A stretch of DNA of 64,000 nt, from assembly GCF_002632465.1 (NCBI RefSeq), contig NZ_NIBS01000006.1, positions 62,001-126,000 on the forward strand, in the 5' to 3' direction. Numbering within the stretch: position 1 is the first letter of the stretch; every line of letters begins with the position of its first letter. Under the pieces are notes generated by a model, which saw only the letters and a list, made by a program, of their open reading frames with translations, made no database searches and had not been told where the DNA came from. A program made the translations under genes and the position numbers. Positions 51,009 through 61,650 of this stretch are shown one piece after another. Source of the stretch: Xenorhabdus budapestensis. GTDB lineage: Bacteria; Pseudomonadota; Gammaproteobacteria; Enterobacterales; Enterobacteriaceae.

Positions 51009-51827
51009 ATGATTTCGTATATATTAAAACAAGCAATTACACATTCCCACCATATTTTCCGGGGTAAAACTACAAATATCTCTTATTTTAATGTTGAACT
51101 TCAATCAGGAGATCGGCCAGAAAGATATTCTAGAAAAAGTTGCTTTTCTAGAGAGCAAAAACTCATAGGATTAAAAAATAAATTACACCTTTTGCGGACC
51201 GCAGATAAAAAATACGAATGTATAATGAAAGAAAAAGAATGTGATAATTCATTGGTTGGCAATTGCAATGAATTAGCTAACACTGTATTTATATATTTAG
51301 CAAGAGAAAGGGTGAGTGATATATATAATTTATATAAAAATTCTTTTACTGCAAATACATCAGGAGAAATACAATCTATTTATATTGAGATTCTTTATCC
51401 GTCGCCTTTATCAAGGTATGATCACTGTTTTGTCATGCTCTATTATCCTCTACATACCTATAACATAGAATCTCAATATAAAGAAACAAATCCACTGTAC
51501 AAAGTGTACAATAAGATCCCAGATGGGGCGTGGATATGCGATCCATGGGCAAATATAGTTTGTTTATCTGAAAATTATGATGCTAATTGGCAAAGAAAAA
51601 TGCTTGACTGGGCAATCGATGGCAAGTATTTGTCTTTAGGGCAAGCACCTACTCCCTCAATATATAAATCAAAATTTCCGTTACAGGGAGATCCGGGTAA
51701 TCCTTTATATGAAAATACATTTTATATGATGAGTAATAGTCCAAAAACAGTGTCAGATCAGGCTATTATAAGACCTGATGGTACGGTTGTAATCAGTAAT
51801 TCAAAATTTGAATATGCCACCCAATGA
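51009..51827 (+). CDS. Possible papain-like (Cys-His-Asp) effector or toxin
   Basis: A 272-residue protein without a signal peptide or membrane segments. It shows a spaced triad: Cys86 in GNCNELA, His139 in YDHCFVML and Asp178 in WICDPWAN. The pattern GNCxExA ... DH ... DPWA is known to me from papain- or transglutaminase-fold toxin domains and effectors of pathogenic bacteria, where the Cys performs proteolysis or deamidation. That is a motif-level inference, not a family identification. The gene is much more AT-rich than dnaJ or nhaA around it, stands alone behind AATGAGG, and is followed by gene remnants, all of which suggest transfer. The N-terminal 80 residues are basic and could hold a secretion signal. 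Confidence 0.6.
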   Translation: MISYILKQAITHSHHIFRGKTTNISYFNVELQSGDRPERYSRKSCFSREQKLIGLKNKLHLLRTADKKYECIMKEKECDNSLVGNCNELANTVFIYLARERVSDIYNLYKNSFTANTSGEIQSIYIEILYPSPLSRYDHCFVMLYYPLHTYNIESQYKETNPLYKVYNKIPDGAWICDPWANIVCLSENYDANWQRKMLDWAIDGKYLSLGQAPTPSIYKSKFPLQGDPGNPLYENTFYMMSNSPKTVSDQAIIRPDGTVVISNSKFEYATQ

Positions 51828-51882
51828 AGTTACCTGAAACGAATTGGAGTCTCCAAGTTTCTATTTATTACTTGGAGCTCCA

Positions 51883-52107
51883 TCACCCTAATTTAGTACT
51901 AACAATCCCAATAAGAATCACAACACAAGCCAACAATCGCATCTTACTAAACGGCTCCCGTAAGATGAAAACCGATAACAATATCGCAAATAGTATGCTG
52001 GTTTCACGCAATGCAGCAACCAGCACGATGGGAATATGGCTCATTGCCCAAATAGCAATACCATAGAAAAAATAATAAGCAGGCGTATGGTCACCATTTC
52101 CACGAGA
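51883..52107 (-). pseudogene. C-terminal remnant of an EamA/DMT-family transporter
   Basis: Read on the minus strand, the sequence encodes GIAIWAMSHIPIVLVAALRE then TSILFAILLSVFILREP and ends ILIGIVSTKLG-stop, the last two to three membrane helices of an EamA-type permease. An in-frame stop about 10 codons upstream of the first conserved residue, and no further similarity, show that the N-terminal three quarters are missing. Confidence 0.75.
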
Positions 52108-52552
52108 ATATAACTACGAACGTTGGCAAGATAAAGAAAATCGTATTGAAGTGGTATTTGAATATGGGTTCCATCGGTATGGTAATGGCGATCTTCCGAC
52201 ACATTATTTTACGTTACCGGCCAATCATTTCGATCCTTCGCAAAGTGCCTATATTCATCCCGTATTTCATGTTTTCCGCGAAGGGGTAGAAGTGGATTCT
52301 TTCCATATGCAGGAAAGTCTGATTAGCCGTTGGAATATTGATGATTATGTGGATGAAGAAACTAACGTTGACCAATACAAAAATGTGGCTTTTAACGCCT
52401 GTGCCAGCGCTCAGGGCCTTGAAGAACGAAGAAGCATATTACCGGTACTTGATGAATTTGTGGAGAAATGTTATCCGCTGATGAGTGAAGAGGAGGTTGC
52501 CGAAGCATTACGTATGCAACCAACTCTGGCATTGCTTGCCAAGAGGTCATGA
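52079..52552 (+). pseudogene. Fragment of an unidentified gene
   Basis: An open stretch of about 155 codons, with no proper start (a TAA just precedes it; the first in-frame start codon is GTG at 52151), encodes for example YERWQDKENRIEVVFEYGFH and NVAFNACASAQGLEER. The sequence is protein-like and charged, with composition unlike an antisense shadow, but I do not recognise it. Its 5' edge abuts the EamA remnant, so it is probably the C-terminal part of a gene truncated by rearrangement. Confidence 0.45.
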
Positions 52553-52628
52553 TTGCATTATACCGGATATGTTTAACAGGAATAACAACATTCATGTCAC
52601 TGCACTAAAACGCGAGGGTTACCTTATT

Positions 52629-53270
52629 ATGCTCACAAATTTTCCTGTACTTAATGGTCTGTTAGGGCTCTTGCTAACCAGTGCAGTGCTGATAGCTGTT
52701 CCTGGCCCAAGTATTATGTTTATTGTCGGGCAGGCTGTGTCTGTCGGTCGAACTAATGCATTACGAGGTGTGATTGGTAATGCAATAGGAACCTATTTTG
52801 TTGCTGTGATTGTTGCTTTCGGGATTGGCTCTTTACTCATTCAATCCAGTATGGCTTTGATGGTTATTCGGTTACTGGGCTCCGCCGCCCTACTCGCTAT
52901 CGGTTTTCAATATCTGTTTTTTTCCAAGCCGTTATAAACTGGGGAAAATATCAGTGCCAATAAACATAGGCAAACACTGATACTTGGGATCATTGTAGGA
53001 GCAACAAATCCAAGAGCATTGATTATGTTCGGTACGATAGTTCCGAGTTTTTTAACAACAGGCACAGACAGCCCTATTTCATCCCTGTTCAGTTTTTCAC
53101 TGATACCGATTGTTTTAGGTTTAATAATCGACACGGCTTGGGTTGCGGCTGCACATACGGTGAGTTCCCGTCCGTCTTTTACTGAAAAAAGAATGAAGCT
53201 GGTTAATCTTGTGGGAGGCGGGCTCATAATCTTAATCGCTATTGTATTAGCTGTAGAAGCTTTACGTTAA
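52629..53270 (+). pseudogene. LysE-family exporter, disrupted
   Basis: The first frame (52629-52937) starts MLTNFPVLNGLLGLLLTSAV and continues AVPGPSIMFIVGQAVSVGRT, the typical LysE/RhtB N-terminus. It stops after FFSKPL. The rest of the protein is encoded in another frame from about 52950 (ATNPRALIMFGTIVPSF ... LVNLVGGGLIILIAIVLAVE) to 53270. Joined, the two parts make a full-length LysE-type amino-acid or metabolite exporter of about 205-210 residues. A frameshift near 52930, possibly with a small deletion, breaks it. Confidence 0.8.
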
Positions 53271-53661
53271 TAGGCTTGTATCTGGGCAGACTAAAAGATT
53301 GTGCAAAAATCAATATAGTTACTCTCCGTTTTGATCTTTTGATGCAGTCTGCCGAAATGAAACCATTAAAGACACTTCCATAAACTCTTCAAGTCAATCA
53401 ACACTGATTTCAATCCATTCATCCTTGAAAAATTTTTAATTTCACATTGAAAGTATTCGCATATATCGATACATATAACATAAATAATCGATTTTTTCCG
53501 AAGTCATGAATAGCATAGTATTCATAACTGCATTTACTCATTACTGCATTATTTATGACCATATTATTTATAACAACAACATTTACTACTGTAGATTTTA
53601 TAAACATCGTGTTTACAAACATAGTATCTACAACCTAATTCATCTTATAGGTTACTAATCT
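53271..53661. other. Low-complexity AT-rich region upstream of nhaA
   Basis: About 390 bp. From about 53450 to 53640 it consists of degenerate short repeats (variants of ATTTATAAC, TTTACAAACAT and similar). No gene is supported. The nhaA promoter should lie here. Confidence 0.5.
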
Positions 53662-54855
53662 ATGACTACAATTATTCGCCAATTTTTGAAATTAGAGGCA
53701 GCAGGAGGGATCCTTCTCATTGTTGCTGCCATTATTGCGCTGGTAATGGCAAATACGCCATTTCAGAGTATTTATCACCAATTTCTTAACCTGCCAGTTG
53801 CGGTTCAATTTGCTGCTCTGGAAATCAATAAACCATTCCTGCTATGGATAAATGATGGATTAATGGCCATCTTTTTCCTGATTGTTGGCCTGGAAGTTAA
53901 GCGGGAATTGATGGAAGGCTCTTTAGCTAGCCGTGATAAGGCCATTTTCCCAGCCATTGCCGCCGTTGGTGGTATGCTCGCCCCTGCTTTGGTTTATTTA
54001 CTCTTTAATGGCAATGATGAAATCACCCGTCAGGGCTGGGCTATTCCTGCTGCCACCGATATTGCATTTGCGCTTGGAGTTATGGCTCTGCTAGGAAAAC
54101 GTGTTCCTACAGCATTAAAAGTGTTTTTGCTCGCTTTGGCGATTATTGATGACTTGGGCGTTATCATCATTATTGCCTTATTCTATACTAAAAGTATTTC
54201 TATGGTTGCACTGGGATTAGCCGCTGCCATGACAGGGCTTCTAGCTTGGATGAACTGGCGGGGAATCGCTAAAACATCGGCTTATCTGGCTGTAGGCGTA
54301 ATTTTATGGGTATGTATCCTCAAATCCGGCGTTCATGCCACACTGGCAGGAGTTATTGTCGGATCCTTGATCCCTCTGCGTTATAAAAAAGGCCATTCTC
54401 CTTCCGAAGCACTTGAGCATGGCTTACATCCATGGGTAGCTTATTTAATTCTGCCACTCTTTGCTTTTGCCAATGCCGGAGTTTCATTGCAGGGAGTTAC
54501 GCTGAGCGGCCTGACAGGGCTGTTACCCATGGGGGTTGTACTTGGCCTGTTTATTGGCAAGCCACTGGGTATTTTCTTATTTAGCTGGCTCTCAGTAAAA
54601 CTGGGGATTGCCAAATTACCGACAGGAATTGGTTTGCCGCAAATTTTTGCCGTATCTGTACTTTGTGGAATTGGTTTTACTATGTCTATCTTTATTTCCG
54701 GTCTGGCATTTGAAGGTCTGAGTGACACATTCAGTACCTACTCGCGTCTGGGGATATTGATTGGTTCAACTATGGCAGCCATCATTGGTTATGGGCTACT
54801 GAATGCGCTCTTACCAAAGAAAATTGGTCAAAGAAAAAAACATAGCCAAATGTAG
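53662..54855 (+). CDS. nhaA: Na+/H+ antiporter NhaA
   Basis: A 397-residue inner-membrane antiporter with about 12 helices that exports Na+ or Li+ in exchange for two protons. The ion-binding pair Asp163-Asp164 is in [12 protein letters not shown]; Asp133 is in [11 protein letters not shown]. nhaR follows on the same strand after 200 bp. Confidence 0.95.
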   Translation: MTTIIRQFLKLEAAGGILLIVAAIIALVMANTPFQSIYHQFLNLPVAVQFAALEINKPFLLWINDGLMAIFFLIVGLEVKRELMEGSLASRDKAIFPAIAAVGGMLAPALVYLLFNGNDEITRQGWAIPAATDIAFALGVMALLGKRVPTALKVFLLALAIIDDLGVIIIIALFYTKSISMVALGLAAAMTGLLAWMNWRGIAKTSAYLAVGVILWVCILKSGVHATLAGVIVGSLIPLRYKKGHSPSEALEHGLHPWVAYLILPLFAFANAGVSLQGVTLSGLTGLLPMGVVLGLFIGKPLGIFLFSWLSVKLGIAKLPTGIGLPQIFAVSVLCGIGFTMSIFISGLAFEGLSDTFSTYSRLGILIGSTMAAIIGYGLLNALLPKKIGQRKKHSQM

Positions 54856-54913
54856 TCGAATGGACTAATTTAGGCGCATAATCAGAAACAATTCCAAATT
54901 AATTCATCCTTTT

Positions 54914-54956
54914 AATATTCGCGGCATAACATCTTATCTGCTGTGCCGTGAATATT
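54914..54956. repeat. Inverted repeat between nhaA and nhaR
   Basis: AATATTCGCGGCA (54914-54926) and TGCCGTGAATATT (54944-54956) form a 13-bp stem with one mismatch around a 17-nt loop. No T-run follows immediately, so it may be a weak terminator or an mRNA-stabilising hairpin. Confidence 0.6.
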
Positions 54957-55055
54957 CATATTAGAGAAAGACAGGAGAGCACCATAATCTGGCGGCCTGA
55001 AATATAAGGTCATGGCTGTTATGCAGATGTAAGGTGATACATAAAGGATAAATAT

Positions 55056-55976
55056 ATGCGGGTTTCACATTTAAACTTTAACCACCTTTATTATTTTTGG
55101 CACGTGTGTAAAGAGGGTTCTGTTGTTGGGGCTGCTGAAGCGCTATACCTGACACCCCAGACTATTACCGGCCAGATTAAAGCTCTGGAAGAACGCCTTG
55201 GTGGAAAGCTGTTTAAGCGTCAGGGAAGAGGATTAGTTCCATCAGAACTGGGGCAACTTATTTTTCGCTATGCTGATAAAATGTTTATGCTCAGTCAGGA
55301 AATGCTGGATATTGTCACCTATAGCAGAGAGTCAAATCTATTGTTTGATGTAGGTGTTGCTGATGCCTTGTCTAAACGTTTAGTCAGCAAAGTCTTGGAA
55401 ACCACAATTGTGGAACAGGAGAAAATCCACCTGCGTTGTTTTGAATCAACTCATGAAATGCTGCTTGAGCAACTCAGCCAGCATAAACTGGATATGATCC
55501 TGTCAGATTGCCCGGTTGACTCCACCCAGCAGGAAGGTTTGTTTTCCGTCAAATTAGGGGAATGTAGCATTAGTTTTTACTGCCGTGCCCCAATCCCGGA
55601 AAAACCATTCCCTGAATGTCTGGAAGAACGCCGTTTGTTAATCCCTGGCCGCCGTTCAATGCTGGGCAGGAAACTACTGACATGGATACGTAATAAAAAT
55701 CTGCAAGTTGAGGTATTAGGCGAATTCGACGATGCAGCACTGATGAAAGCATTTGGCATGTATCATAATGCTATCTTTATTGCGCCTTCGTTTTATGCTA
55801 ATGATACTTTTGCTGACAGTGATATTACTGAGATAGGCAGACTGGATTCAGTGCAGGAAGAGTATTACGTCATCTTTGCTGAAAGAATGATCCAACATCC
55901 GGCAGTTCAGCGCGTGTGTAATAAAGATTTTTCAGACTTATTCAACGTTCCGTTAAAAAACAGATCGGAAAAATAA
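55056..55976 (+). CDS. nhaR: LysR-family activator NhaR
   Basis: A 306-residue LysR-type regulator of nhaA and (in E. coli) pgaABCD, responding to Na+. The N-terminal helix-turn-helix is [20 protein letters not shown]. The start [21 protein letters not shown] fits the family. Placed directly after nhaA as in E. coli. Confidence 0.94.
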   Translation: MRVSHLNFNHLYYFWHVCKEGSVVGAAEALYLTPQTITGQIKALEERLGGKLFKRQGRGLVPSELGQLIFRYADKMFMLSQEMLDIVTYSRESNLLFDVGVADALSKRLVSKVLETTIVEQEKIHLRCFESTHEMLLEQLSQHKLDMILSDCPVDSTQQEGLFSVKLGECSISFYCRAPIPEKPFPECLEERRLLIPGRRSMLGRKLLTWIRNKNLQVEVLGEFDDAALMKAFGMYHNAIFIAPSFYANDTFADSDITEIGRLDSVQEEYYVIFAERMIQHPAVQRVCNKDFSDLFNVPLKNRSEK

Positions 55977-55995
55977 CGCTGAATCCGTATCAACA

Positions 55996-56042
55996 GATAT
56001 ACCCTATGGATTTTATGCTGCAACTTTAAAGACAACGGGTAT
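55996..56042. repeat. Dispersed palindromic repeat, copy 4
   Basis: ATATACCCTATGGATTTTAT at the left and GCAACTTTAAAGACAACGGG followed by TATAC at the right give the same terminal TATACCC/GGGTATA arrangement as copy 1. It lies just after nhaR, before the shared terminator. Confidence 0.65.
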
Positions 56043-56045
56043 ACA

Positions 56046-56070
56046 AAAAAACCGGCAAAAGCCGGTTTTT
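56046..56070. terminator. Bidirectional terminator, nhaR / rpsT
   Basis: A perfect palindrome with arms AAAAACCGGC and GCCGGTTTTT around AAAA, flanked by A and T runs, between two convergent genes. Confidence 0.92.
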
Positions 56071-56091
56071 CAACATAATTAAAACAAAGAA

Positions 56092-56352
56092 TTACATTGC
56101 TTTAATTTGCGCTGCCAGAGCAGATTTATGACGTGCTGCTTTATTTTTGTGGATCAAACCCTTGCAGGCGTGACGATCAACAATTGGTTGCATATCATTG
56201 AATGCTTTCTGTGCAGCTTCTTTATCACCAGTAGCGATAGCCGCGTATACTTTCTTAATAAAAGTACGCACCATAGAACGACGGCTTGCATTGTGCTGAC
56301 GGCGTTTCTCAGACTGTACGGCGCGTTTCTTAGCTGATTTGATATTAGCCAA
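56092..56352 (-). CDS. rpsT: Small-subunit ribosomal protein S20
   Basis: An 86-residue basic 16S rRNA-binding protein starting [20 protein letters not shown]. Length close to E. coli S20 (87). Divergent from ribF across about 350 bp. Confidence 0.97.
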   Translation of the reverse strand: MANIKSAKKRAVQSEKRRQHNASRRSMVRTFIKKVYAAIATGDKEAAQKAFNDMQPIVDRHACKGLIHKNKAARHKSALAAQIKAM

Positions 56353-56700
56353 GGTCCAACTCCCAAATATATTCTATCGAGGACAATTCAAAGGCCGAGG
56401 AATATGCCTGTTCAGCCTTCTTTTGTCAATGGATTTGTGCAAATAAGCGTCGTTGTATGGCGACGCTGGTTACGTTGTGATGGGGTAGGATTTTATCAGC
56501 TTACTGAGAGGTAATACAGTCTTTCACAATAAAAAACTCAATGAATCACTGATAAATGCGATAAATTAAATATTTTTCGGGCATCTAACCTATTTTTATT
56601 GTATGAATCAGGTTATTAATTAAAACCCTTTGTGATCGTGGGTTAACCTTGTGCGTTGTACAAGGTATAATCCGGCAATTTTCACGGTATTGAGCCAGCT
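56353..56700. promoter_or_regulatory. rpsT / ribF divergent intergenic region
   Basis: A 348-bp spacer that carries both promoters. A candidate TTGTGCG...TATAAT pair for ribF is visible at about 56649-56672 (TTGTGC, then GTATAATCC); it is only a moderate match. No other structure seen. Confidence 0.4.
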
Positions 56701-57645
56701 ATGGAGCTAATTCGCGGTATACACAATATCCGGGCGCGTCACCATGGTTGCGTGCTGACGATTGGTAATTTTGATGGTGTCCACCGAGGGCATCAGGCTT
56801 TATTGAAACATTTGAAGCAAGAAGGGCGGTGGCTCGGATTACCGACAATGGTTATGATTTTCGAACCACAACCACTGGAAGTTTTTGTCGCAGATAAAGC
56901 GCCAGCCCGCCTGACACGGCTACGAGATAAAATAAAATATTTATCTCAGTATGACGTTGATTATTTGTTGTGTGTGAAATTTGACAAACACTTTGCAGCC
57001 AATTCCCCAGAAGCCTTTGTTTCTCGGTTGCTCGTTGAAAAACTGGGTGTTAAGTTTCTGGCTGTAGGTGATGATTTCCGTTTCGGTAAAAACCGCTTCG
57101 GTGATTTTCACTATTTACAACAGGCAGGTAAACAATACGGTTTTGATGTTGCCAGTACAGACAGCTTTTGTGACAGTGGATTGCGGATCAGCAGTACCGC
57201 TATTCGTCAATCGTTGCAAAATGATGATCTAACATTGGCCGAAATATTATTGGGGCATCCTTACAGCATAAGTGGCAGAGTTGTTCATGGTAACCGCCTG
57301 GGGCGCACGATTGGCTTTCCTACAGCGAACTTACCTTTAAAACGTCTGGTTGCCCCTGTAAAAGGCGTTTATGCTGTTGAAGTTTATGGATTAGACGATA
57401 ACCCTTTACCGGGTGTAGCTAACATCGGAAATCGCCCCACCGTTGCTGGTCAGGGCCTGCAGCTTGAAGTGCATTTGATTGATACCCAAATGGATCTGTA
57501 TGGGCGTCATATCAATGTGGTATTACGCAAAAAATTGCGTGATGAGCAGCGGTTTGCTTCGCTTGATGCGCTTAAACAGCAAATCGCAAATGATGTGGTT
57601 GCTGCGAGGGAATACTTTTTGCAGCGATCCGAGTCATATATCTGA
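56701..57645 (+). CDS. ribF: Bifunctional riboflavin kinase / FMN adenylyltransferase
   Basis: A 314-residue enzyme that makes FMN and FAD from riboflavin. The N-terminal adenylyltransferase has TIGNFDGVHRGHQALL and SSTAIRQSL; the C-terminal kinase has GNRLGRTIGFPTANL. First gene of the conserved ribF-ileS-lspA-fkpB-ispH cluster. Confidence 0.96.
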   Translation: MELIRGIHNIRARHHGCVLTIGNFDGVHRGHQALLKHLKQEGRWLGLPTMVMIFEPQPLEVFVADKAPARLTRLRDKIKYLSQYDVDYLLCVKFDKHFAANSPEAFVSRLLVEKLGVKFLAVGDDFRFGKNRFGDFHYLQQAGKQYGFDVASTDSFCDSGLRISSTAIRQSLQNDDLTLAEILLGHPYSISGRVVHGNRLGRTIGFPTANLPLKRLVAPVKGVYAVEVYGLDDNPLPGVANIGNRPTVAGQGLQLEVHLIDTQMDLYGRHINVVLRKKLRDEQRFASLDALKQQIANDVVAAREYFLQRSESYI

Positions 57646-57691
57646 TACCCATATAAAGGGTATAGCGGAAAATTGGAACTGAGAATCGAGA

Positions 57692-60514
57692 ATGAGTGAC
57701 TATAAAGACACCCTGAATTTACCGGAAACAGGGTTCCCTATGCGCGGGGATTTAGCCAAGCGCGAACCAGATATGTTGAAACGTTGGTATAAAGAAGGTT
57801 TGTATCAGGCTATCAGAAAAGCAAAATCAGGTAAAAAAACCTTCATTTTGCATGATGGCCCTCCGTATGCAAACGGCGATATTCATATTGGTCACTCAGT
57901 CAACAAAATTCTCAAAGACATTGTTGTTAAATCCAAAGGGTTATCAGGCTACGATTCGCCTTATATTCCAGGTTGGGACTGCCACGGTTTGCCAATTGAG
58001 CTCAAGGTTGAGCAGCTTATTGGTAAGCCGGGTGAAAAATTTTCCGCCGCTGAGTTCCGTGCTGAGTGCCGCAAATATGCAATGAGCCAGGTCGAAACAC
58101 AAAAAGCGGGTTTCAAACGTCTGGGTGTTCTGGGTGACTGGGATAAACCTTACCTGACGATGGACTTCAAAACGGAAGCAGACATCATTCGCGCACTGGG
58201 TCGTATCATCAGCAACGGCCATTTGTTGAAAGGTGTTAAACCTGTTCACTGGTGTACTGATTGTGGGTCTTCTCTTGCCGAGGCGGAAGTTGAGTATTAC
58301 GACAAAACCTCCCCTTCCATTGACGTCTGTTTCACAGCGGTTGATACAGATGCAGTGTATGCCAAGTTTGCCAAATCTGGTATGGAGCCACAGGGTCTGC
58401 CGGTTTCTCTGGTGATCTGGACAACCACACCGTGGACATTACCAGCAAACCGAGCGATCTCATTGGGTGCAGAAATCACTTACCAATTGGTCAAAGTTAA
58501 TAATAAATGTCTGATTCTGGCAGCTGAATTGGTTGAATCTGTTATGCAGCGTGCAGGCATCACTGCATGGGAAGTCATCGGTGACTGCAAAGGTGCAGAT
58601 CTGGAACTGATGCGTTTCAACCATCCATTCATGGGCTTTGATACTCCTGCCATTCTGGGCGATCACGTTACACTTGATGCGGGTACTGGTGCAGTACATA
58701 CTGCGGGTGGTCATGGCCCGGACGACTACTCTATCAGCCTAAAATATGGCCTTGAAATCGCGAACCCAGTTGGGCCGAATGGCTGTTACATCTCCGGCAC
58801 CTATCCTTCTCTGGATGGCCTGTTTGTTTTCAAAGCGAACGATGTCATCGTTGAGTTACTGAAAGAGAAAGGCGCGTTACTGAGTCTGTCAAAAATTCAG
58901 CACAGCTATCCTTGCTGCTGGCGTCACAAAAATCCAATCATCTTCCGTGCAACACCACAATGGTTTATCAGCATGGATCAGAACGGCCTGCGTGAACAAT
59001 CACTGAAAGAGATCAAAGGCGTTGAGTGGATCCCGGGTTGGGGACAAGCGCGCATCGAATCCATGGTAGAAAACCGTCCGGACTGGTGTATTTCCCGCCA
59101 GCGCACATGGGGCGTACCAATGTCTCTGTTTCTGCACAAAGAGACACAAGAACTGCATCCTCGCACACCAGAACTCATTGAAGAGATCGCCAAGCGTGTT
59201 GAAATAGATGGCATTCAGGCATGGTGGGATCTTGACGCATCAGAACTGCTGGGTGATGAAGCAGCAGATTACATCAAGACACAGGATACACTGGATGTCT
59301 GGTTTGATTCAGGAAGCACCCACGCCTCTGTTGTCGATGTTCGCCCAGAATTCAATGGTCATTCCGCAAACATTTATCTGGAAGGCTCTGACCAGCACCG
59401 GGGCTGGTTTATGTCCTCACTGATGCTGTCAACAGCGATCAAAGGTAAAGCACCTTACCGTCAGGTTCTGACTCACGGTTTCACCGTTGATGAACAAGGA
59501 CGTAAAATGTCCAAATCCATCGGTAACACCATTAGCCCGCAAGATGTGATGAACAAACTGGGGGCAGATATCCTACGTCTTTGGGTGGCATCAACAGATT
59601 ACTCCGGCGAAATTGCAGTTTCTGATGAAATCCTGAAACGCTCGGCTGATGCTTACCGCCGTATCCGTAATACTGCTCGTTTCCTGCTGGCAAACCTGAA
59701 CGGTTTCGATCCTGAACAGCACATGGTAAAAGCGGAAGACATGGTAACGCTGGATCGCTGGGCGGTAGGTCGTGCACAGGCAGCACAGGCTGATATCCTC
59801 AAGCACTACGACGAATACGACTTCCACTCCGTTGTTCAGCGCTTGATGCAGTTCTGCTCCGTAGAAATGGGTTCATTCTATCTGGACATCATTAAAGATC
59901 GTCAGTACACCGCAAAACGCGACAGTATTGCCCGCCGTAGCTGCCAGAGCGCCTTATTCCATATTGCAGAAGCACTGGTTCGCTGGATGGCGCCAATCCT
60001 TTCCTTCACTGCTGATGAAGTGTGGAAGGAATTACCCGGCAAGCGTGCACAGTTCGTCTTGACCGAAGAGTGGTACGATGGTCTGTTCGGTCTGGCAGAT
60101 AGTGAAAATATGAACGATACTTTCTGGGCTGAATTGCTGCAAGTTCGCAGTGAAGTGAACAAAGTACTGGAACAAGCTCGTGCCGATAAACATATCCGTA
60201 GTTCGCTGGAAGCGGCTGTCACACTTTATGCTGATGAAGTACTGACAGAAAAACTCAACAAACTGTCTGATGAGTTACGTTTTGTATTACTAACTTCACA
60301 AACCGAAGTTGCTGCTTTCTCATCTGCGTGTGATGATGCACAACAGAGCGAACTTAAGGGGCTGAAAATTGCCTTCCGTAAAGCAGATGGTGAAAAATGC
60401 CCACGTTGCTGGCACTATGCTAAAGACTTGGGATTGGTAGCGGAACATGCAGAACTCTGTGGCCGCTGTGTGACTAACGTTGCCGGTAACGGTGAAGAGC
60501 GTAAATTTGCCTGA
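57692..60514 (+). CDS. ileS: Isoleucyl-tRNA synthetase
   Basis: A 940-residue class I aminoacyl-tRNA synthetase. HIGH motif in [18 protein letters not shown] at residue 605, editing domain in between, anticodon-binding domain after, and a C-terminal zinc finger CPRCWHY ... CGRCV. Its stop codon overlaps the lspA start by one base (TGATG). Confidence 0.97.
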   Translation: MSDYKDTLNLPETGFPMRGDLAKREPDMLKRWYKEGLYQAIRKAKSGKKTFILHDGPPYANGDIHIGHSVNKILKDIVVKSKGLSGYDSPYIPGWDCHGLPIELKVEQLIGKPGEKFSAAEFRAECRKYAMSQVETQKAGFKRLGVLGDWDKPYLTMDFKTEADIIRALGRIISNGHLLKGVKPVHWCTDCGSSLAEAEVEYYDKTSPSIDVCFTAVDTDAVYAKFAKSGMEPQGLPVSLVIWTTTPWTLPANRAISLGAEITYQLVKVNNKCLILAAELVESVMQRAGITAWEVIGDCKGADLELMRFNHPFMGFDTPAILGDHVTLDAGTGAVHTAGGHGPDDYSISLKYGLEIANPVGPNGCYISGTYPSLDGLFVFKANDVIVELLKEKGALLSLSKIQHSYPCCWRHKNPIIFRATPQWFISMDQNGLREQSLKEIKGVEWIPGWGQARIESMVENRPDWCISRQRTWGVPMSLFLHKETQELHPRTPELIEEIAKRVEIDGIQAWWDLDASELLGDEAADYIKTQDTLDVWFDSGSTHASVVDVRPEFNGHSANIYLEGSDQHRGWFMSSLMLSTAIKGKAPYRQVLTHGFTVDEQGRKMSKSIGNTISPQDVMNKLGADILRLWVASTDYSGEIAVSDEILKRSADAYRRIRNTARFLLANLNGFDPEQHMVKAEDMVTLDRWAVGRAQAAQADILKHYDEYDFHSVVQRLMQFCSVEMGSFYLDIIKDRQYTAKRDSIARRSCQSALFHIAEALVRWMAPILSFTADEVWKELPGKRAQFVLTEEWYDGLFGLADSENMNDTFWAELLQVRSEVNKVLEQARADKHIRSSLEAAVTLYADEVLTEKLNKLSDELRFVLLTSQTEVAAFSSACDDAQQSELKGLKIAFRKADGEKCPRCWHYAKDLGLVAEHAELCGRCVTNVAGNGEERKFA

Positions 60515-61053
60515 TGAAGAAACCCATTTGTTCCACTGGCCTTCGCTGGCTTTGGTTAGTTGCTGTGGTATTGATTTTGGATCTGGGCAGTAAACAGTTA
60601 GTATTGCAAAACTTCAGACTGTACGAATCCATACCATTAATACCATACTTCAATCTGACTTATGCCCAGAATCTTGGGGCTGCGTTTAGTTTTCTGGCTG
60701 ACAAAGGTGGCTGGCAGCGTTGGTTTTTTGCCTTGATTGCGATTGTCATCTCTATCACACTACTGGTAATGATGTATCGCTCCAGTGCCAAACAGAAACT
60801 AAGCAACATTGCTTATGCTTTAGTGATTGGTGGAGCATTGGGAAATCTGTTTGATCGGCTGGTACATGGCTTTGTTGTCGATTTTATCGATTTTTATGTC
60901 GGAGCATGGCACTGGCCTACCTTTAATATTGCAGACACTGCCATTTGCATCGGGGCAGCACTCATTATCATCGAGAGCTTTATCAGTCCAGATGATAAAA
61001 AAACTGCACCAAAACAAACAGAATCTAAACAGCAATCATCGAAAAAACAATAA
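60514..61053 (+). CDS. lspA: Prolipoprotein signal peptidase (SPase II)
   Basis: A 179-residue inner-membrane aspartyl peptidase with four membrane helices that cleaves lipoprotein signal peptides. The catalytic Asp residues are in VVDFIDFY and [18 protein letters not shown] is conserved. The tail is lysine/glutamine-rich ([18 protein letters not shown]), longer than in E. coli LspA (164 residues). Confidence 0.96.
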   Translation: MKKPICSTGLRWLWLVAVVLILDLGSKQLVLQNFRLYESIPLIPYFNLTYAQNLGAAFSFLADKGGWQRWFFALIAIVISITLLVMMYRSSAKQKLSNIAYALVIGGALGNLFDRLVHGFVVDFIDFYVGAWHWPTFNIADTAICIGAALIIIESFISPDDKKTAPKQTESKQQSSKKQ

Positions 61054-61058
61054 GAAAC

Positions 61059-61085
61059 CAGCCCCGGTCAATATAACCGGGGCTG
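61059..61085 (+). terminator. Hairpin after lspA
   Basis: CAGCCCCGGT (61059-61068) pairs with ACCGGGGCTG (61076-61085) around a 7-nt loop. Not followed by a T-run, so it may act as a partial terminator or processing site within the operon. Confidence 0.65.
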
Positions 61086-61121
61086 ATAGTTTCCCCCACT
61101 TGCAATTGTTTATTACTAACG

Positions 61122-61166
61122 CGTTTTTTATTAAATCGTTTTTTACTAAATCGTTTTTTTACTAAA
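61122..61166. repeat. Three tandem 15-bp repeats upstream of fkpB
   Basis: CGTTTTTTATTAAAT, CGTTTTTTACTAAAT and CGTTTTTTTACTAAA follow each other directly, ending 13 bp before the fkpB start codon. The T-runs follow the lspA hairpin at a distance. Confidence 0.75.
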
Positions 61167-61179
61167 AGGTTTGAGCAAC

Positions 61180-61650
61180 ATGTCAATGCAGGTGCAAGCG
61201 CACAGTGCAGTTTTGTTACACTTCACATTAAAATTGGATGATGGTTCAACAGCAGACTCGACTTATAGTCAGGGCAAGCCCGCATTATTCCGCTTAAGTG
61301 ATGGCAGCCTCTCTGAGCCACTGGAACAACAACTGATTGGTTTGAAAGCTGGCGATAAACACCAATTCACGCTGGCGGGAGAAACTGTTTTCGGCAAATA
61401 TAATCCTGATCTAGTGCAATACTTCACACCACGTGATTTTTCCAATTCGGATATTCCCGAAGTAGGCACTATCATGCTATTTACTGCTATGAATGGTAGC
61501 GAAATGCCGGGATTTATCAAAGAAGTTGCAAAAGGTTCCATCACTGTTGATTTTAACCATCCACTGGCTGACCAAAACGTCATTTTTGAGATTGAAGTGT
61601 TGGAAATAGACCCTCAGTTGGAGGAAAACCATGCAAATATTGCTGGCTAA
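61180..61650 (+). CDS. fkpB: FKBP-type peptidyl-prolyl isomerase FkpB
   Basis: A 156-residue SlpA-like FKBP-type isomerase and chaperone. Segments [38 protein letters not shown] and [13 protein letters not shown] match the family. ATG at 61180 is preferred, with AAGG upstream; an in-frame TTG at 61171 is possible. The 3' end overlaps ispH by 20 bp, indicating cotranscription. Confidence 0.93.
   Translation: MSMQVQAHSAVLLHFTLKLDDGSTADSTYSQGKPALFRLSDGSLSEPLEQQLIGLKAGDKHQFTLAGETVFGKYNPDLVQYFTPRDFSNSDIPEVGTIMLFTAMNGSEMPGFIKEVAKGSITVDFNHPLADQNVIFEIEVLEIDPQLEENHANIAG

Noticed and set aside
51824-52066. An 80-codon plus-strand frame after the effector-like gene
   Set aside because: The opposite strand encodes recognisable EamA transporter helices, so this frame is its shadow.
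53419-53622. A 67-codon minus-strand frame before nhaA
   Set aside because: Repetitive Val/Asn/Met translation from a degenerate AT-rich repeat; no ribosome-binding site or homologue.
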